The notes: generated by a model not told the origin, from the sequence alone. Shown: positions 24,101 through 35,280, numbered from the stretch's first letter. The stretch: 64,000 nt of DNA from Enchytraeus crypticus (GCA_905160935.1 CAJHZI010000783.1:108424-172423); one strand, 5' to 3'. Translations and numbers: made by a program.

Positions 24101-27100
24101 GCTGTGAGATCTCCAGAGATCCGTGCAGTTCTTTGAATGGCAGGCGACCAGTGAATCCAGCTTCTCTCAGCTCAACAGCAGTCCAGAGATGTGACAAGTG
24201 GAACTCCTTGGACGCGTCGTACAAATCCTGCGGTGTAAGTTGACATCTTCGGTAGTTATTTTTTATATGATTTTTATAGAACATGATAACCGCATTAGTT
24301 ACAGAGTTTCTTTAGGTGCGTTAAGGTAGTTTTCGCTAGTTCCTCCTTCCTCTTCACGCCTATTAGTAGTCGTTTGATGGAGCACTGAATGAGGGCAGTG
24401 CGGATTTAAGAATAACCTTACAACACACGGATTTGTTTTCATTCAGTTACATCACATCTGACCCATGTCGCACACTGATGGTAGTAAAATATTGCGTTGT
24501 TGCTTTTTATAAGTGTGGACTAGTTTATAAAAGATCATCATTTCATTGCCTAAAATTAGTAACACTTAATACTTACAAAATTAATTTGTCGGCGAGGTAA
24601 TAGAACAGAGAATTAGCTCTCAGCTGTAATGGCCTACTTTATATGCTTACTAATGCTTATGTTAGAATAAGCATTGAATGGTTTAAACGTATGTGGTCTG
24701 TACATGCTTACTAATTAATAGTGTCATAACCAATGTTAATAAATATTCAATTGGCTGTACTTTAGTCTATCTTTCAATGCGTACTGGTTAGCATGAAAAC
24801 TAATATGATATCATTTTAATAAATAATTTAAATTATAATAGTAGCATTGTACAAAATAGTTTAGATAAAGACATTTTTTAAAGACGCATTCTCGAGACCG
24901 GGTTTTGCCGGTCTTGGTTTTGGTCTCGGCCTTGAAGGTTCTGGTCTCGTTCTCGTACGATTGGTCTCAGATATTTTCGAGGCCACTGTGCATTAGTTTG
25001 ACTAATTTGTCGCTGATATTGCTTACGATCGAGTATAAACTGACGTTGACTTTACCAGCTTTTAGATTTTAAAGAAGTTGTGAATGGACAATTTGCAAAA
25101 ATTATACACGTAGTTCAAAGACGTGTTCTAATATTTCTTCCTATTGATCGCTTGTTTTATAGGCTTACTTTAATATGAAATCAGGTAACTGTGAGTCTGT
25201 GCGTGGTATATTTTGCTATGGTATATGTTAGAAATATGAAGCAGCTATGAGAAAATCAATTTAATACACTGGCTAGCGGCAATATATAGAATATATTTTG
25301 CCTATATTTAGCAAGAAGACGTTTCTAAAGACGTGGTTTAGGCCTACCACCTCATTTAATCTCAGCTTGGAGCATGATATCGTTCTAGGTCTTGGCATTG
25401 GTCTCGGTCTCTAAGGTCCGGTCTTGGTCTTGGTCTCAAGGTGTTTGGTCTTGGTCTTGGTTTTGGTCTCAAGGGGTTTTTTCTTGGTCATGGTCTCGAG
25501 GGATCTGGTCTTGGTTTTGAGTGATCTGGTCTTAATTTTGATCTTGATCTCAGAGTTTTTGTATTAACTGTAAGTCTGTTTCAAAATCGCTGAAATTATC
25601 TGGTGAATGCCTATATTGTCACAGTACAGTAAACTAGTACTACAGTATTAATTCTAAGAAATTTGAAAATACTCTGTGAAACAAGCTGAGAGTATTTTGT
25701 AAAAACCAACCGTTTTGAGGTGTAGGTAGAAGAAAACTAGATAGGGAAATTTTTCTTTAAATCCGGTAAAAGCAAAGCGTTTGCCTTTTGAATTGGTTGA
25801 TCAACGGTGGGTTCAAAATGAGCGAGGCAGTAGATTGCGTGACAAAAGTGGTATTCTTGTCTAAAACTTAAAGTTGTTCCTTAAAGGCTACTATCAAAAT
25901 GACAAATCACATAAACGTACATAAATACAATTATGCTTAAATATACATAAAAGTTGCAAGGCTGATGTTCACGTCCGTTTCATCTCTCGAATGCAGTATC
26001 AGTGACAGGTGAGCTCAGGATTTGATCCGCAGTCGGATGTCTTACCGACATCGCACCTAGTTCCAGCTTGTAAACCAGTATCATGCATAAACATGAACGA
26101 ACGTGCATAATATGCATAAAAACATACACAACTATTGATTGACTATAATTAATAATGTTGAATTGAGCTGAAATATAATATAGAATTGTGGACTATTAAC
26201 AGCATAGCTTGCACTGGCGATAACCATATGAAACTTAGCAACAACCACAGGTCTCAAAGCCAAATATGAGGTGAGCTGATGAATAAGCAGAGCTCTGAAT
26301 TCTGTACATTAGCAAGCCGTCGTTTCAGACTTACAAAACATCATCTGATGCAATGTGGTAGATAGGAGGCTCTTAAAACGTTTAACTCTGTTGTTCTGCT
26401 ATCAGTTGTGTGACAGAATCTAGCAGACACAGGAACAGGAAATAAGAATTGAGAGAGAGAAAGAGAGAGAGAGAGAGAAAGTGAGAGAGGGTGCAAGAGA
26501 GAGCGGAGAAAGAGAGAGAAGAGAGAGAGAGAGAAATACAGAGAGAGAGAGAGCGTCTGCATGTGTACGCGGATGTACCTGATAATTGTCGAGATACAAT
26601 TAAACGGCTTTTTCTCTTCGCCACGCCTTGAAAAAATTACTGAGTAGTAATACTACTCTTGTGCTTGCTGTACTGAGAATCTCGTCACATGTTTTTGGAA
26701 AGCTATTTTTATAAATGGCGGTATATAGTTTATTTTAAAGGCACTGAAAATTAATCCTAATTGTTTGTAAATTTTAACAACCAAAAGCGTCTTCGAAAAT
26801 ACAAATAAATAAATAAAATTAATATAATTCAGTGAAAACTACATAGATGAATAGAGTGCACATATTGTAAGTAGCGACAAGTACCTTTTACAAGCGGAGG
26901 CTTCGGAAGGCTTCGGGAAACCACCTCAGAAGTCACATTTTTGAAACTAAATTTTATTAAGGTTAGTGAAGGCTTAAGCCTTTGATAGGATTAATTTGTT
27001 GATCCTTCGTGCGCTCTTTAATGAGCTTAAAGTCAAAAACCAAAGCTAAATTTATGTTTAATGTCAGTTTCCTGCACGATAACATATCAGTGACGGCGAG

Positions 27101-29707
27101 AGAGCGCTGGATTTGAACCCTGCACCTACTGATCCGCTGTCGAATAACATGCGACAAGCGACCGGTTCTTCTCAAACAAGCCTCTGGCTCAGTATTTAAA
27201 AATAGAGGCACATGATATAACGCTTGGCTAAACACAAGAAAGAGAGAGAAATAGAGAGATAGAGAAAGGGAGGGAGAGGGAGAGAGAAATGAGAGATAGA
27301 AAGAGAGGGATAGTGTGAATGCCAGTTAGATATCAGAGTTGGTGTCCGCCTGGCATCGAAAGCAGGAGGTCATCAGTTTGAATCTTACTCTGACCGTGTC
27401 TGACACTGACCTTTCTTATGCGATATTCTTTTGTACAAAACCAACGCTAAACAAAGCTGCTTAGCATCGCTGTATAGCATAGCTATATACTGCATAGCAT
27501 ACCATAGCTGTAAAGCATAGCTGTATAGCATAGCTGTATACTGAATAGCTGTATAGCATAACTCTATAGCATATCTTGACACTATAGCATAGCATAATAT
27601 TACATAAGATTATAGCATTTACATAGAATACATAGCTGTATTACATAAGTGTATAGCATTGCTTGACTGTATAGTATAGCATAATGTATTGCATGAATAA
27701 TATGCATGATGCATAATAGCATGTATTATTATATGATGATAATATGCATGATGCATTGTAAGTATTTGTTGTAAGTTATTGTTTAATCCTTCATTTTAAA
27801 CAGTGTAAAAATACTACTAGTAGACGCTCGTTAATTTCTCAGTTCATTACTGGAAAATTGATTTTCAACATGCATAATCATAAAGGCGTCCAAGTACTGG
27901 CGCTCGATTAATTACTAAAATTACGATGACTGCGAAGTGTACATAGTTAAGCAATCAGTCAATTAGTTTACCATTGATAAACTAATTTGTTTAACTGTCA
28001 GAATGAGTATATGCCACTCGTTTTGGCCAACCAAATTATAGTCTGATGTAATACATAGTAGTACTTGAGTATGCTTTAAATCAAGAACGATATTACAAAT
28101 ATGCACTACAAGGCCCATTGTCGCTTCATCAGTAAATTGACTTCTAGTTCCGTATAGGCTTGGAATTAGTATTTGGGATTACTGATTATATTACGCCATT
28201 GTTGGGATTGCCGTGCTGAATGCTTCCGTTGACGCCTTAGCGAAACGATGTCGTAAGCTGATCTGGATACTGTTGAAGTCTAAGACATTTTATGACACTT
28301 TATGACAGTTTATGACAGTTTCTTGAGAGCCTTTATCAGTGACTGATCAGCGGCATGTCTTCTAACGGTCACGTGACGTGTCGAGTGTCTGTTGTGAATA
28401 TAAATTAGACAGCTGTTGGTGAAACAGCTCAAATATATTTCTTGTCTCGATGTTACACGATCCTTTGTGAACGTGTGATTAATCAATATCGATTTGTTGT
28501 GCTGAGTATCTAATCGTGGAAATTATTCAATTAGAGTTTTCTATTTGCTGCTATATTTATAAAATTTTACATTGAGACTGAATAAATAGAGCAAGAAAGT
28601 CAATATTGATCTCTATGTTCATGGCATGAAGTTATGTGTTTTTCAGGATTCTCTATTGAGTGCAATAAGTTTAAAATCGGCTAAATACTATCCAATTTCA
28701 ATGCAAAATGGAATCAACTGCCAGTATGCATAATTTAGAGCTATAATCGCTAAAATATAATAGTTATATAGCTGCCATTTTTGTAAATTTGCAAAACATA
28801 GCCATAGTGAAACAGTTGTAAGGTGGAGTTGTCAGAGTGTACAGATTATTTCATTAAATTGTATTTATTGTGTTTGGCACAGCAGTGCAGCGGTAAAGGA
28901 ACTTTTAACTCACCGGCTCACAGCAATATACCATCAAACATCACGACAGCTGCTCATTCAGCTACTACAGCTACTACAGCTGCAACGGCTCTTTCAGCTA
29001 CAGCTGTGCTATTAAACGACCCAGATATGGACAACGGATCAGGCTGCACCACGAATCTCTCCAACTCTGACAGTGGACGAGGCCACAGCGAGGAGGAAGA
29101 TCCTTCAGCCGTTCTTCCATCTTTCCACCCTTCGTCCTCGAAACCTCGCATCCCTCTCACCGCTTCCAGTCCCACTTTTTCCAGCAGACAGAGCGGCTCC
29201 ACCTGGAGTCCTAGGAGAGACTGTGTGGACGATCCAGGAGAGGGATACTACAGCAATCAGCTTGCTCTGACAACCTTCAAACCTCCTCAGGGAAACGTCG
29301 CAGGGCTTCGCTCGAGCACTTGGCAACACCCCTCGGCTGTATCGACCAGGTTGCCCTCTACACACCGCGGTGAGGGTAGGTACGGGAGGTCCATGGAGGA
29401 TATTAAAGGCTCTCGTCTTTTACGAGTGGCACAGAATGAAACGAGTGCAGGTCACAGCGGGCAGCTGAGCGAGAGCGGGGCGGGAGGGGAAGGGGGACAG
29501 ATCTGGCTGCCCAGGCACGCTGCCTCAGGTAGCGACATGACGGGGTGCAGTCCCAGGAAGCCTCCTTCAGGGGCTCCCGGTAGACGTCGCCAGGCTACAG
29601 CGCCTCTGAGGCTCGGAGCCCTAGAGGTGTGTGTCGATGAATTGTCAGAGACGTCACCAACGGCTCAAGGAGTTAATCACTCGAGCACTTATGTTCATGG
29701 TGTGTGA
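18244..29707 (+). CDS. Delta-type protocadherin, three coding exons
   Basis: Calcium-dependent homophilic cell-adhesion receptor at the plasma membrane. The coding exons 18244-21177, 24067-24234 and 28883-29707 are all phase 0 and bounded by GTAAGT donors and AG acceptors, giving about 1308 residues. A hydrophobic signal segment lies at residues 10-27. About seven cadherin repeats follow, marked by linkers DINDNAPVF, DVNDHTPEF, DVNDNTPRF, NINDCPPTF and DKNDNAPVI; the EC3/EC4 linker is degenerate (GVNSYPPTI). A transmembrane helix at about 836-858 (IIIILAAVTGTLVIIL) is followed by RRCRQ. The cytoplasmic part carries SDSGRGHSEEE, resembling conserved cytoplasmic motifs of delta protocadherins. 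The ATG lies 10 nt after a likely acceptor (TTGATTGCATGCAG), so the 5' UTR is spliced. Seven ECs fit delta-1 protocadherins. Orthology is not established; whether the short second exon is alternative is unknown. Confidence 0.9.
21328..21440 (-). mobile_element. SINE-A copy in protocadherin intron 1
   Basis: Contains the shared blocks AAGCTAATGTTAACGTCAG, CTCGAAAGCGATGTCAGTGA and GAATATCTTACCGACATTGC. The box B part is shortened. Confidence 0.7.
21740..22035 (+). mobile_element. LINE C-terminal relic in protocadherin intron
   Basis: An open stretch reads YGDMSFPVAGPKMWNELAHF then LKRIKNRIFLYEPSL and a stop. It resembles the conserved end of CR1/L2-type ORF2 (AGPxLWNSLP...FKxxLKTxLF). The following sequence is unmatched 3' UTR. 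Confidence 0.65.
23640..23790 (+). mobile_element. SINE-A copy in protocadherin intron 1
   Basis: Box-B-like GTTCAAATCC and a GTAACTGACGTTAAACTGAA tail. The head is diverged (GTAGTGATTGGTAGACATA). Confidence 0.6.
24067..24234 (+). CDS. Protocadherin cytoplasmic exon 2
   Basis: 56 codons, phase 0 on both sides, with acceptor ttttatttcag and donor gtaagt. The peptide begins LPAGSVSCRGPCCEISRDP and is cysteine-rich (six Cys). Splicing it in or out would keep the frame, so it could be an optional cytoplasmic cassette. No domain recognised. Confidence 0.75.
24895..24985. repeat. GGTCTTGGTCTCG-type simple repeat
   Basis: Imperfect repeats of GGTCTTGGTTTTGGTCTCGG in protocadherin intron 2. A second array of the same type lies at 25375-25555. 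Confidence 0.75.
25375..25555. repeat. GGTCTTGGTCTCAAGG-type simple repeat
   Basis: Longer array of the type seen at 24895, with units such as TTGGTCTTGGTCTCAAGGTG. Confidence 0.8.
25955..26070 (-). mobile_element. SINE-A copy in protocadherin intron 2
   Basis: Blocks AAGGCTGATGTTCACGTCCG, TATCAGTGACAGGTGAGCTC, GGATTTGATCC and CTTACCGACATCGCACCTAG in the family order. Confidence 0.65.
26448..26556. repeat. (GA)n microsatellite in protocadherin intron 2
   Basis: Imperfect GA run. Confidence 0.9.
26885..27020 (+). mobile_element. SINE-C fragment in protocadherin intron 2
   Basis: GGGAAACCACCTCAGAAGTC, AATTTGTTGATCCTTCGTGC and GCTCTTTAATGAGC correspond to the 3' half of the family. Confidence 0.6.
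27045..27175 (-). mobile_element. SINE-A copy in protocadherin intron 2
   Basis: AATTTATGTTTAATGTCAGT, ATATCAGTGACGGCGAGAGA, GGATTTGAACCC and CGCTGTCGAATAACATGCGA. Directly follows a SINE-C fragment. Confidence 0.65.
27318..27455 (+). mobile_element. SINE-D copy in protocadherin intron 2
   Basis: TCCGCCTGGCATCGAAAGCA, GGAGGTCATCAGTTTGAATC and an ACCAACGCTAAACAA tail. Confidence 0.6.
27465..27700. repeat. ATAGCATAGCTGT tandem repeat
   Basis: Imperfect 8-13-bp units (TATAGCATAGCTG), degenerating past 27600. Confidence 0.75.
28883..29707 (+). CDS. Protocadherin cytoplasmic exon 3 (terminal)
   Basis: 274 codons plus stop, in phase with the preceding exon at acceptor tgtttggcacag (a CAG three bases further on is an alternative). 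It encodes a disordered Ser/Thr/Pro-rich tail with SDSGRGHSEEE near its start and ends STYVHGV. GC content is clearly higher than in the flanks, as expected for coding sequence. Confidence 0.8.
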   Translation, partial: QCSGKGTFNSPAHSNIPSNITTAAHSATTATTAATALSATAVLLNDPDMDNGSGCTTNLSNSDSGRGHSEEEDPSAVLPSFHPSSSKPRIPLTASSPTFSSRQSGSTWSPRRDCVDDPGEGYYSNQLALTTFKPPQGNVAGLRSSTWQHPSAVSTRLPSTHRGEGRYGRSMEDIKGSRLLRVAQNETSAGHSGQLSESGAGGEGGQIWLPRHAASGSDMTGCSPRKPPSGAPGRRRQATAPLRLGALEVCVDELSETSPTAQGVNHSSTYVHGV

Positions 29708-29811
29708 GGCTGAAGTCAATGTATGGGGACCTATAGGAATTTTAGCATGAGAATAGTACAGTAAATAATATACGCCTTGAATTTTATCCCGGACTAAAAT
29801 CTAATGATAGG

Positions 29812-29915
29812 TTGCCGACTACTGATCAGTAAGTGCAGAGTTCAAATCATAGGCTCAGCTGTCGCTGATATTATTTAGAGAGACGAAATTGATGTAAAAT
29901 TAGCCCTTAGGTACT
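29812..29915 (+). mobile_element. SINE-A copy downstream of protocadherin
   Basis: TTGCCGACTACTGATCAGTA, AGTTCAAATCATAGGCTCAG, and an AAATTGATGTAAAATTAGCC tail. It lies about 100 bp past the stop codon, so it may be in the 3' UTR. Confidence 0.55.
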
Positions 29916-30149
29916 TTACATTGCTTTCTGTTGTTTAATCAGGTCAAATAGAGTCTTCATGACTGGGTGCTATTCGGTATCTGTATGTCTATATTCTATA
30001 TGCTGTATGTATATGCATAAATGAATGAAGTACACAAATACAAGTACACGGATATATTATAAGGCAATATTATTAGGGATAACTAATGTAATGAGATATA
30101 TGAATATACATATACTGTACATGTTTATAAGATATTTGGTATATTTGGT

Positions 30150-30167
30150 ATAATATATATATATACA

Positions 30168-30237
<70 letters not shown>
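30150..30237. repeat. (TA)n microsatellite
   Basis: TA run beginning about 50 bp upstream of an RTE-like LINE relic. Confidence 0.95.
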
Positions 30238-30241
<4 letters not shown>

Positions 30242-30284
30242 GATGTATATGTGTGGACATTAAAGAAAAAAGATGTCAGAAAAC

Positions 30285-30627
30285 TAGAGGCATAGGAAAT
30301 TTGGTTGTAGTTATGGAGAAGGATGGAACAGATTAGTTGGACTGACAAAATTACAAATGAAGAAGTTCTTTAAAGAGTCGGTACAGATAGACAGGTAATA
30401 AATGTGATAAGAAATAGAAAGGTAAGCTGCAAAGGACATGCTATGATGGGATGGTTTACTAAATGATGTAATAGAAGATGCAAGGGAAAAGAGTTAGAGG
30501 AAGACCGAGACATGGGATGCTGGATGATCTGATAAAAAAAATAATATTTAGAGTTGAAAAGGAAGGCTGAGGTTAGAATTGGTTGATAGAGATATATGCC
30601 ATGGACATGTCGTTGGACAGTGCACTA

Positions 30628-30628
<1 letters not shown>
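30285..30628 (+). mobile_element. RTE-like LINE C-terminal relic 1
   Basis: In shifting frames it encodes WRRMEQISWTDKITNEEVL, RQVINVIRNRKVSCKGHAM and a tail ELKRKAE-like block, ending CCATGGACATGTCGTTGGAC then AGTGCACTAGA and a (TA)n(TC)n array. Recognised from the conserved end of endonuclease/reverse-transcriptase LINE polyproteins (GH-R-N-L-EG-GRGRP pattern). Confidence 0.7.
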
Positions 30629-30671
<43 letters not shown>

Positions 30672-30676
30672 AGAAT

Positions 30677-30748
<72 letters not shown>

Positions 30749-30762
30749 ATATATAATATATA

Positions 30763-30833
<71 letters not shown>
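30629..30833. repeat. Compound (TA)n(TC)n(TA)n microsatellite
   Basis: Three pure arrays in a row: TA 30630-30670, TC 30681-30737, TA 30738-30832. It starts directly at the AGTGCACTAGA end of a LINE relic. Confidence 0.95.
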
Positions 30834-30834
<1 letters not shown>

Positions 30835-30934
30835 CGATATATGGTACGATGTTAAAACAGCTTCAAATATTTTGGGCGCACGAAAATAAAATGAGATGCG
30901 AAACAGAAAGATAGTGTAGAATTGTGCCAACAAA

Positions 30935-31415
30935 ACGGGCCTTTTCAGTAGGACGAAAGAACTACTTAAAAACTTTTGGAGACATCAATAAATAAAAGAT
31001 TGTGAATACTTCAGTGTGGACCAAGATCCTAGCTGTGCGGCTGTGAAATATGGACGTAAAGAAAGGAGGAAGCGCTGGAAATGTGCGTATGGAGAGTATT
31101 AGAAAAGATCTCCTATCATCATATGACTTCGACAAAATTACGACCGAAAATGGGGTTGGCCCAATTAGGTAGACAATTAGTAAGTATGATAAAGAATAGA
31201 AAGAAGAGTGGGACAGGTCATGTTGTGAGAGGGAATGATTTACTAAAGGAGATAATTGAAGGAAGAATGGATGGGAAGATGGTTAGAGGACGACCGATGC
31301 TTAAAATGATGAGTGGTTGATAAGTTTTTCGCATGTTGATATAAAGAGAAAATCAGAGGATAGATATAACTCCTCTATGTAGAGGAGTTTTATACCATGA
31401 AGCTGCCATAAAGTG
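30935..31415 (+). mobile_element. RTE-like LINE C-terminal relic 2
   Basis: Contains AFSVGRK, IVNTSVWT-like, an LCGCEIWT-like block, then an open frame at 31081-31320 with MCVWRVLEKISY, MIKNRKKSGTGHVVRGNDLL and EGRMDGKMVRGRP. It ends with a degraded ATACCATGAAGCTGCCATAA tail. Confidence 0.75.
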
Positions 31416-31686
31416 CGGGTATACATTATGCATTCATTTCATAAATGTACATGAATATTATATAACGTATATATTAGACTATGTAGGTATACTATAATAT
31501 GTTAAAATTAACTAATGTTGTTTAAGTGTAACTGACATTTAAAATATCGTAGCTAGTTTATTCCTACTTTAGTTTAACATCAAGTTAAAATAATTAATAT
31601 AAAGGCCTTAATCAATAATTAAGCACAAAATTTGATGGCAATGCAATGCGGAATATACGAGGAATTAGATATTGAAAGACTAGGAG

Positions 31687-31985
31687 TCTCAAATTCAATC
31701 AGAGCCTCTAATTCAATCAGAGCCTCTAATTCACTCAGAGCCTCTAATTCACTCAGAGCCTCTAATTCACTCAGAGCCTCTAATTCGCTCAATGCCTCTA
31801 ATTCACTCGATGCCTCTAATTCACTCAATGCCTCTAATTCACTCAATGCCTCTAATTTATTCAGAGCCTCTAATTCACTCAAAGCCTCTAATTCACTCAG
31901 AGCCTCTAATTCACTCAAAGCCTCTAATTCTCTCAAAGCTTCTAATTCACTCACAACCTCTAATTCACTTAGAGCCTCCAATTCG
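31687..31985. repeat. 18-bp minisatellite, open on both strands
   Basis: About 16 copies of GCCTCTAATTCACTCAGA. Because 18 is a multiple of three, both strands stay open: ASNSLR on plus (31632-32039) and ELEALS on minus (31619-31981). Probably non-coding. Confidence 0.9.
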
Positions 31986-32104
31986 CTATTGATCAGCTCT
32001 TGCTCTCAACTAAGTCGATGTAGCACTTACGAGAATTGAACTTTCCAATTTAAACAAAATATCTTATAAATATCTAAAACAATATCTTAAGATCTGTTTG
32101 TCCT

Positions 32105-32210
32105 ACACGAGGATGCAGTCAAGGAGACCGTGAAGGTGAGCTTCGAACCCCTGGCTTCTTGATAGGTAAGCTAGACTTAGCGTGCTGCATCTGTGACCGT
32201 CCAACTGCAA
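32105..32210 (-). mobile_element. SINE-D-like copy, minus strand
   Basis: GTGAGCTTCGAACCCCTGGC is a box B in reverse and TTAGCGTGCTGCATCTGTGA a box A region in reverse. No clear tail. Confidence 0.45.
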
Positions 32211-32449
32211 AGGTTTATTTCGCCCGTACATGCTTCATGTCTATAAATGTTTTAGAATATTTTCTGTATCAATAATTCTAATTAATGATAATTAATTGTG
32301 TTGTGCTATTTGAACATTATTTTTAAAATATGTTTCTTATATACTGTATGTGGCCAATTTGTATTGAATGTGATTGATAATTATATTTAATTTGTATATG
32401 AAAAACTCTGAATAAATTTGTTTGATTGAATATTAACGATTGAAATTGA

Positions 32450-32570
32450 ATACTGCAATTGAATACTATAACTGAATACTATAATTTAATACTATCATTG
32501 AATACTATCATTGAATAGTATCATTGAATACTATCATTGAATACTATCATGGAATACTATCTTTAGATAG
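32450..32570. repeat. 13-bp tandem repeat (ATTGAATACTATC)
   Basis: Eight or nine imperfect units, including one with an internal G for C change (GAATAGTATC). Confidence 0.85.
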
Positions 32571-32904
32571 GCAGCACTATTTCACGACAGGGTTAGAGAA
32601 ATTGAAATTGAACGTTTAACCCTCTGTCAGTTCACGCGTTCATTAAAGGTTTAAAACCAGGTTACCAACCTGATGGGGTTGTGGAGAGACACGTGACTGA
32701 CATGACCATAGATACGGCTTAGACTAATGTATTTCATACCATTTAACCTCATAAATGCAGAATTTGCTGCGATGCTCAAATATATTTCTAAATTGACGGT
32801 GGCTGATGTCGTTGGGCTACTTAACTCTGTTTTTCAATTACAAACGCTACTGAGAACAAATCAGCTTTTCATATTTTGAGAGATGGCCTGTCTATTAATA
32901 TTAA

Positions 32905-32985
32905 AAAGAATGACGATCTTTGCATCAACCTTGGATGAGGAAACGGGCGTTAAACCTGTATTATTATTACTATTATTATTATTTA
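32905..32985 (+). mobile_element. Short LINE 3' tail copy, diverged
   Basis: GATGAGGAAACGGGCGTTAAAC followed by TTATTATTACTATTATTA. The preceding GACGTCCC block has decayed to GACGATC. Confidence 0.65.
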
Positions 32986-33324
32986 CTTTGAGGCGCACAT
33001 ACATGTAGAATGAACTCAACCTTTGCACATGTAGTTATGGCAATCGTTGAGATCGTCCTACTCAGTGTCAGTTTCATAAGTTAAGTGTTTATGTTCAACT
33101 ATCCAGTCCCAAATGCTCAGTTCCACTATCCATTGTCTACTGTCAAAAATTAATTATTCATTGTCCCGTTGCCTTTGTCCAGTATCTATTGACCAACATC
33201 CACTATCCGGTGTCCATAGCTAGTCTATTGTTCTATGTAGTATACATTGTAGATTGATCGTGAGAGAAACCAACAATATTCTCATGTCTTTCACCTTCCT
33301 TTTATGAAAATCAATCATTCATTT

Positions 33325-33590
33325 ATAATGAATGTCTCAATAGAGCAATGGTTAAGGGTGTAGATAACGTCATGAAGTTTTAAATGACAGACCCTGAGGT
33401 GAATCGAACTCTCTTGGGTTCGATTCCCAGCCGCGCTGATCTGAGAGTAAAATCTCGGACATTCACTGGACTGGTTACACGGAAAATGGACTAAATTGCC
33501 TAAGGGATATAATATGTGGTATTAAAAGTGATAGATATCAACATAGTTGATCGTTTCACTATAATGTGTGTTATTATTATTATTATTACT
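33325..33590 (+). mobile_element. SINE-B copy
   Basis: TGAATGTCTCAATAGAGCAA then GGTTAAGGGTGTAGATAACG, box B GGGTTCGATTCCC, and a GTGATAGATATCAACATAGT body, ending TTATTATTATTATT. Confidence 0.75.
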
Positions 33591-34399
33591 TCCTGTCTGT
33601 CTCTATCATCAAACATCCAGGCAAGTTAGAGGCAATGAATTTGATATTTGAATCTTTCCCATACGACGCGCGGATGTTAACCACTGTGCCATCCATCCGA
33701 TCAAATTCTCAGACAAATCCAAGCCAATGAGCAAAAAGGGGTCCAAAACCATGAAAATTCCAAAATTTTGAAAGCCAGTTTAAAGAAAGGGAATTAAAGA
33801 AGGTTCATGAGATTATTAAGTTAGGTTATTATTGATTAGCCTATACGTACAGTATGTAGCCACAGAGGGTGACAGCCCAGTACAGTACAGTGAACTGCAG
33901 TCTACACAGTTTTAACAATTCAATTATACACTAAAATCATTGAGAGAATTCAATCACATACTGCTGATGAAAAGAAAATGTAAAAAATGTAAAAAATGTA
34001 AAAAGAAAATTTAAATAAAGCTAACAATTTTACGAATAAACTACCAATGTCATCGACCACTTTTTATCATTAGGGCTTAATTAGTAATAAATCAACAAGA
34101 TAATATTATATTGGCGTATACTAAAACTATTATAGACCGATTTGCTTAAAATAATTGCACAGATTTTGAAGTCAACATCAAAAGATTTTTCAAAACCCTG
34201 ATAGTAGTTTCCCGTATCCCGAGCTTGACTTAACAAACCCGATTAGAAGCAAAACGGATTTAGGGGAACGTGCCCCCCGTCTCCACGTACCACTCGTTGA
34301 ACGTCTGTGCCCCCTCCTTGCCCAATAAAGTCCATTTAAAAAGCATTATGTTATAGATCCATTACAGAGAAAGTGATCAGTAAGATATACTATGGACTG

Positions 34400-34535
34400 A
34401 TTATCTGAATTTTGGAATTTGCACCGTTTTGGACCTTCTTTTTGCTCGCCGGCTTGATTTTGTCTCAATAGTGCTCGATATTGTCATTGAACCCAGTAGC
34501 ACTCTAATTCTTGTTGTTATTATTATAACATAGAA
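34400..34535 (+). mobile_element. LINE 3' UTR fragment
   Basis: TTTGCTCGCCGGCTTGATTT and CTCAATAGTGCTCGATATTG, ending in TTGTTATTATTATAAC. Nearly identical to the tail 750 bp downstream at 35140-35275. Confidence 0.7.
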
Positions 34536-34669
34536 AGAGATTATTAACCGTTATGGAGCACGGACAGTACTTTAAAGCTTCAACTTTCGAGAAATTTCCA
34601 AGAGATCCATGGTATTTAGGCAAAAATTGCCTATATTGTAAAACTTAATTACTAATTGCAAAAATTAAG

Positions 34670-34745
34670 GTCGCCTTCTTCGACACTTGCAGTCAGCGGT
34701 TGGCCAATTCTTCCAACAACCCGGACACAACACGGGGAATATTAT
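34670..34745 (-). mobile_element. SINE-C 5' fragment
   Basis: CAGCGGTTGGCCAATTCTTC and GACACAACACGGGGAATATT match the 5' end of SINE-C in reverse. Confidence 0.5.
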
Positions 34746-34926
34746 AATTATATTATATTATATATTAATTAAGGGCGCTAGTTATCGGGCTCGGAGTCCT
34801 TGAGTGGGTAGATTACTCTAGATTATTCATTCTACTTCTCGTTCAGTTTTGATACTTCATATGAATGCTTTATATGTCACTAGGCCTATATATATATTGC
34901 CTTGTGCTATCACTTAAACTACTCTT

Positions 34927-35280
34927 ATGCGTTACATGGTAGCACTTATATCACAGATCTGGAATTCTCTTCCATCCAATCTTCGGAAATCTTCATTTGA
35001 ATCACATCAGCCTTTGCTTTCCTATGAGCAGTTTCATAAGCAGTTGAAGACCTATCTTTTCCATCTCTCTTTTCCATCCAGTGTCCATGAGCAGCGACCT
35101 GCGCCTAAACCACCTTTTCTTTAACTCCCTTTACTTTGGACTGAATTTCTGGATTTTGGAATTTTCACCGTTTTTGGACCTTCCTTTTTTGCTCGCCGGC
35201 TTGATTTTGTCTCAATAGTGCTCAATGTTGTCATTGATGACTATAGCACTTATTATTTTTATTATTATTATAATTATTAC
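34927..35280 (+). mobile_element. 5'-truncated LINE copy upstream of SYF2
   Basis: Encodes SQIWNSLPSNLRKSSFESH and QLKTYLFHLSFPS, the C-terminus of a CR1/L2-type ORF2, then the GCTCGCCGGCTTG 3' UTR and an ATT-rich tail. It ends about 180 bp before the SYF2 start codon, so the promoter region must be short or partly repeat-derived. Confidence 0.75.

Noticed and set aside
24063..24284. 73-codon minus-strand frame
   Set aside because: Antisense of the 24067-24234 protocadherin exon, which has canonical splice sites on the plus strand.
28954..29365. Minus-strand frames opposite the last protocadherin exon
   Set aside because: Shadows of a GC-rich real exon; no domain or splice evidence.
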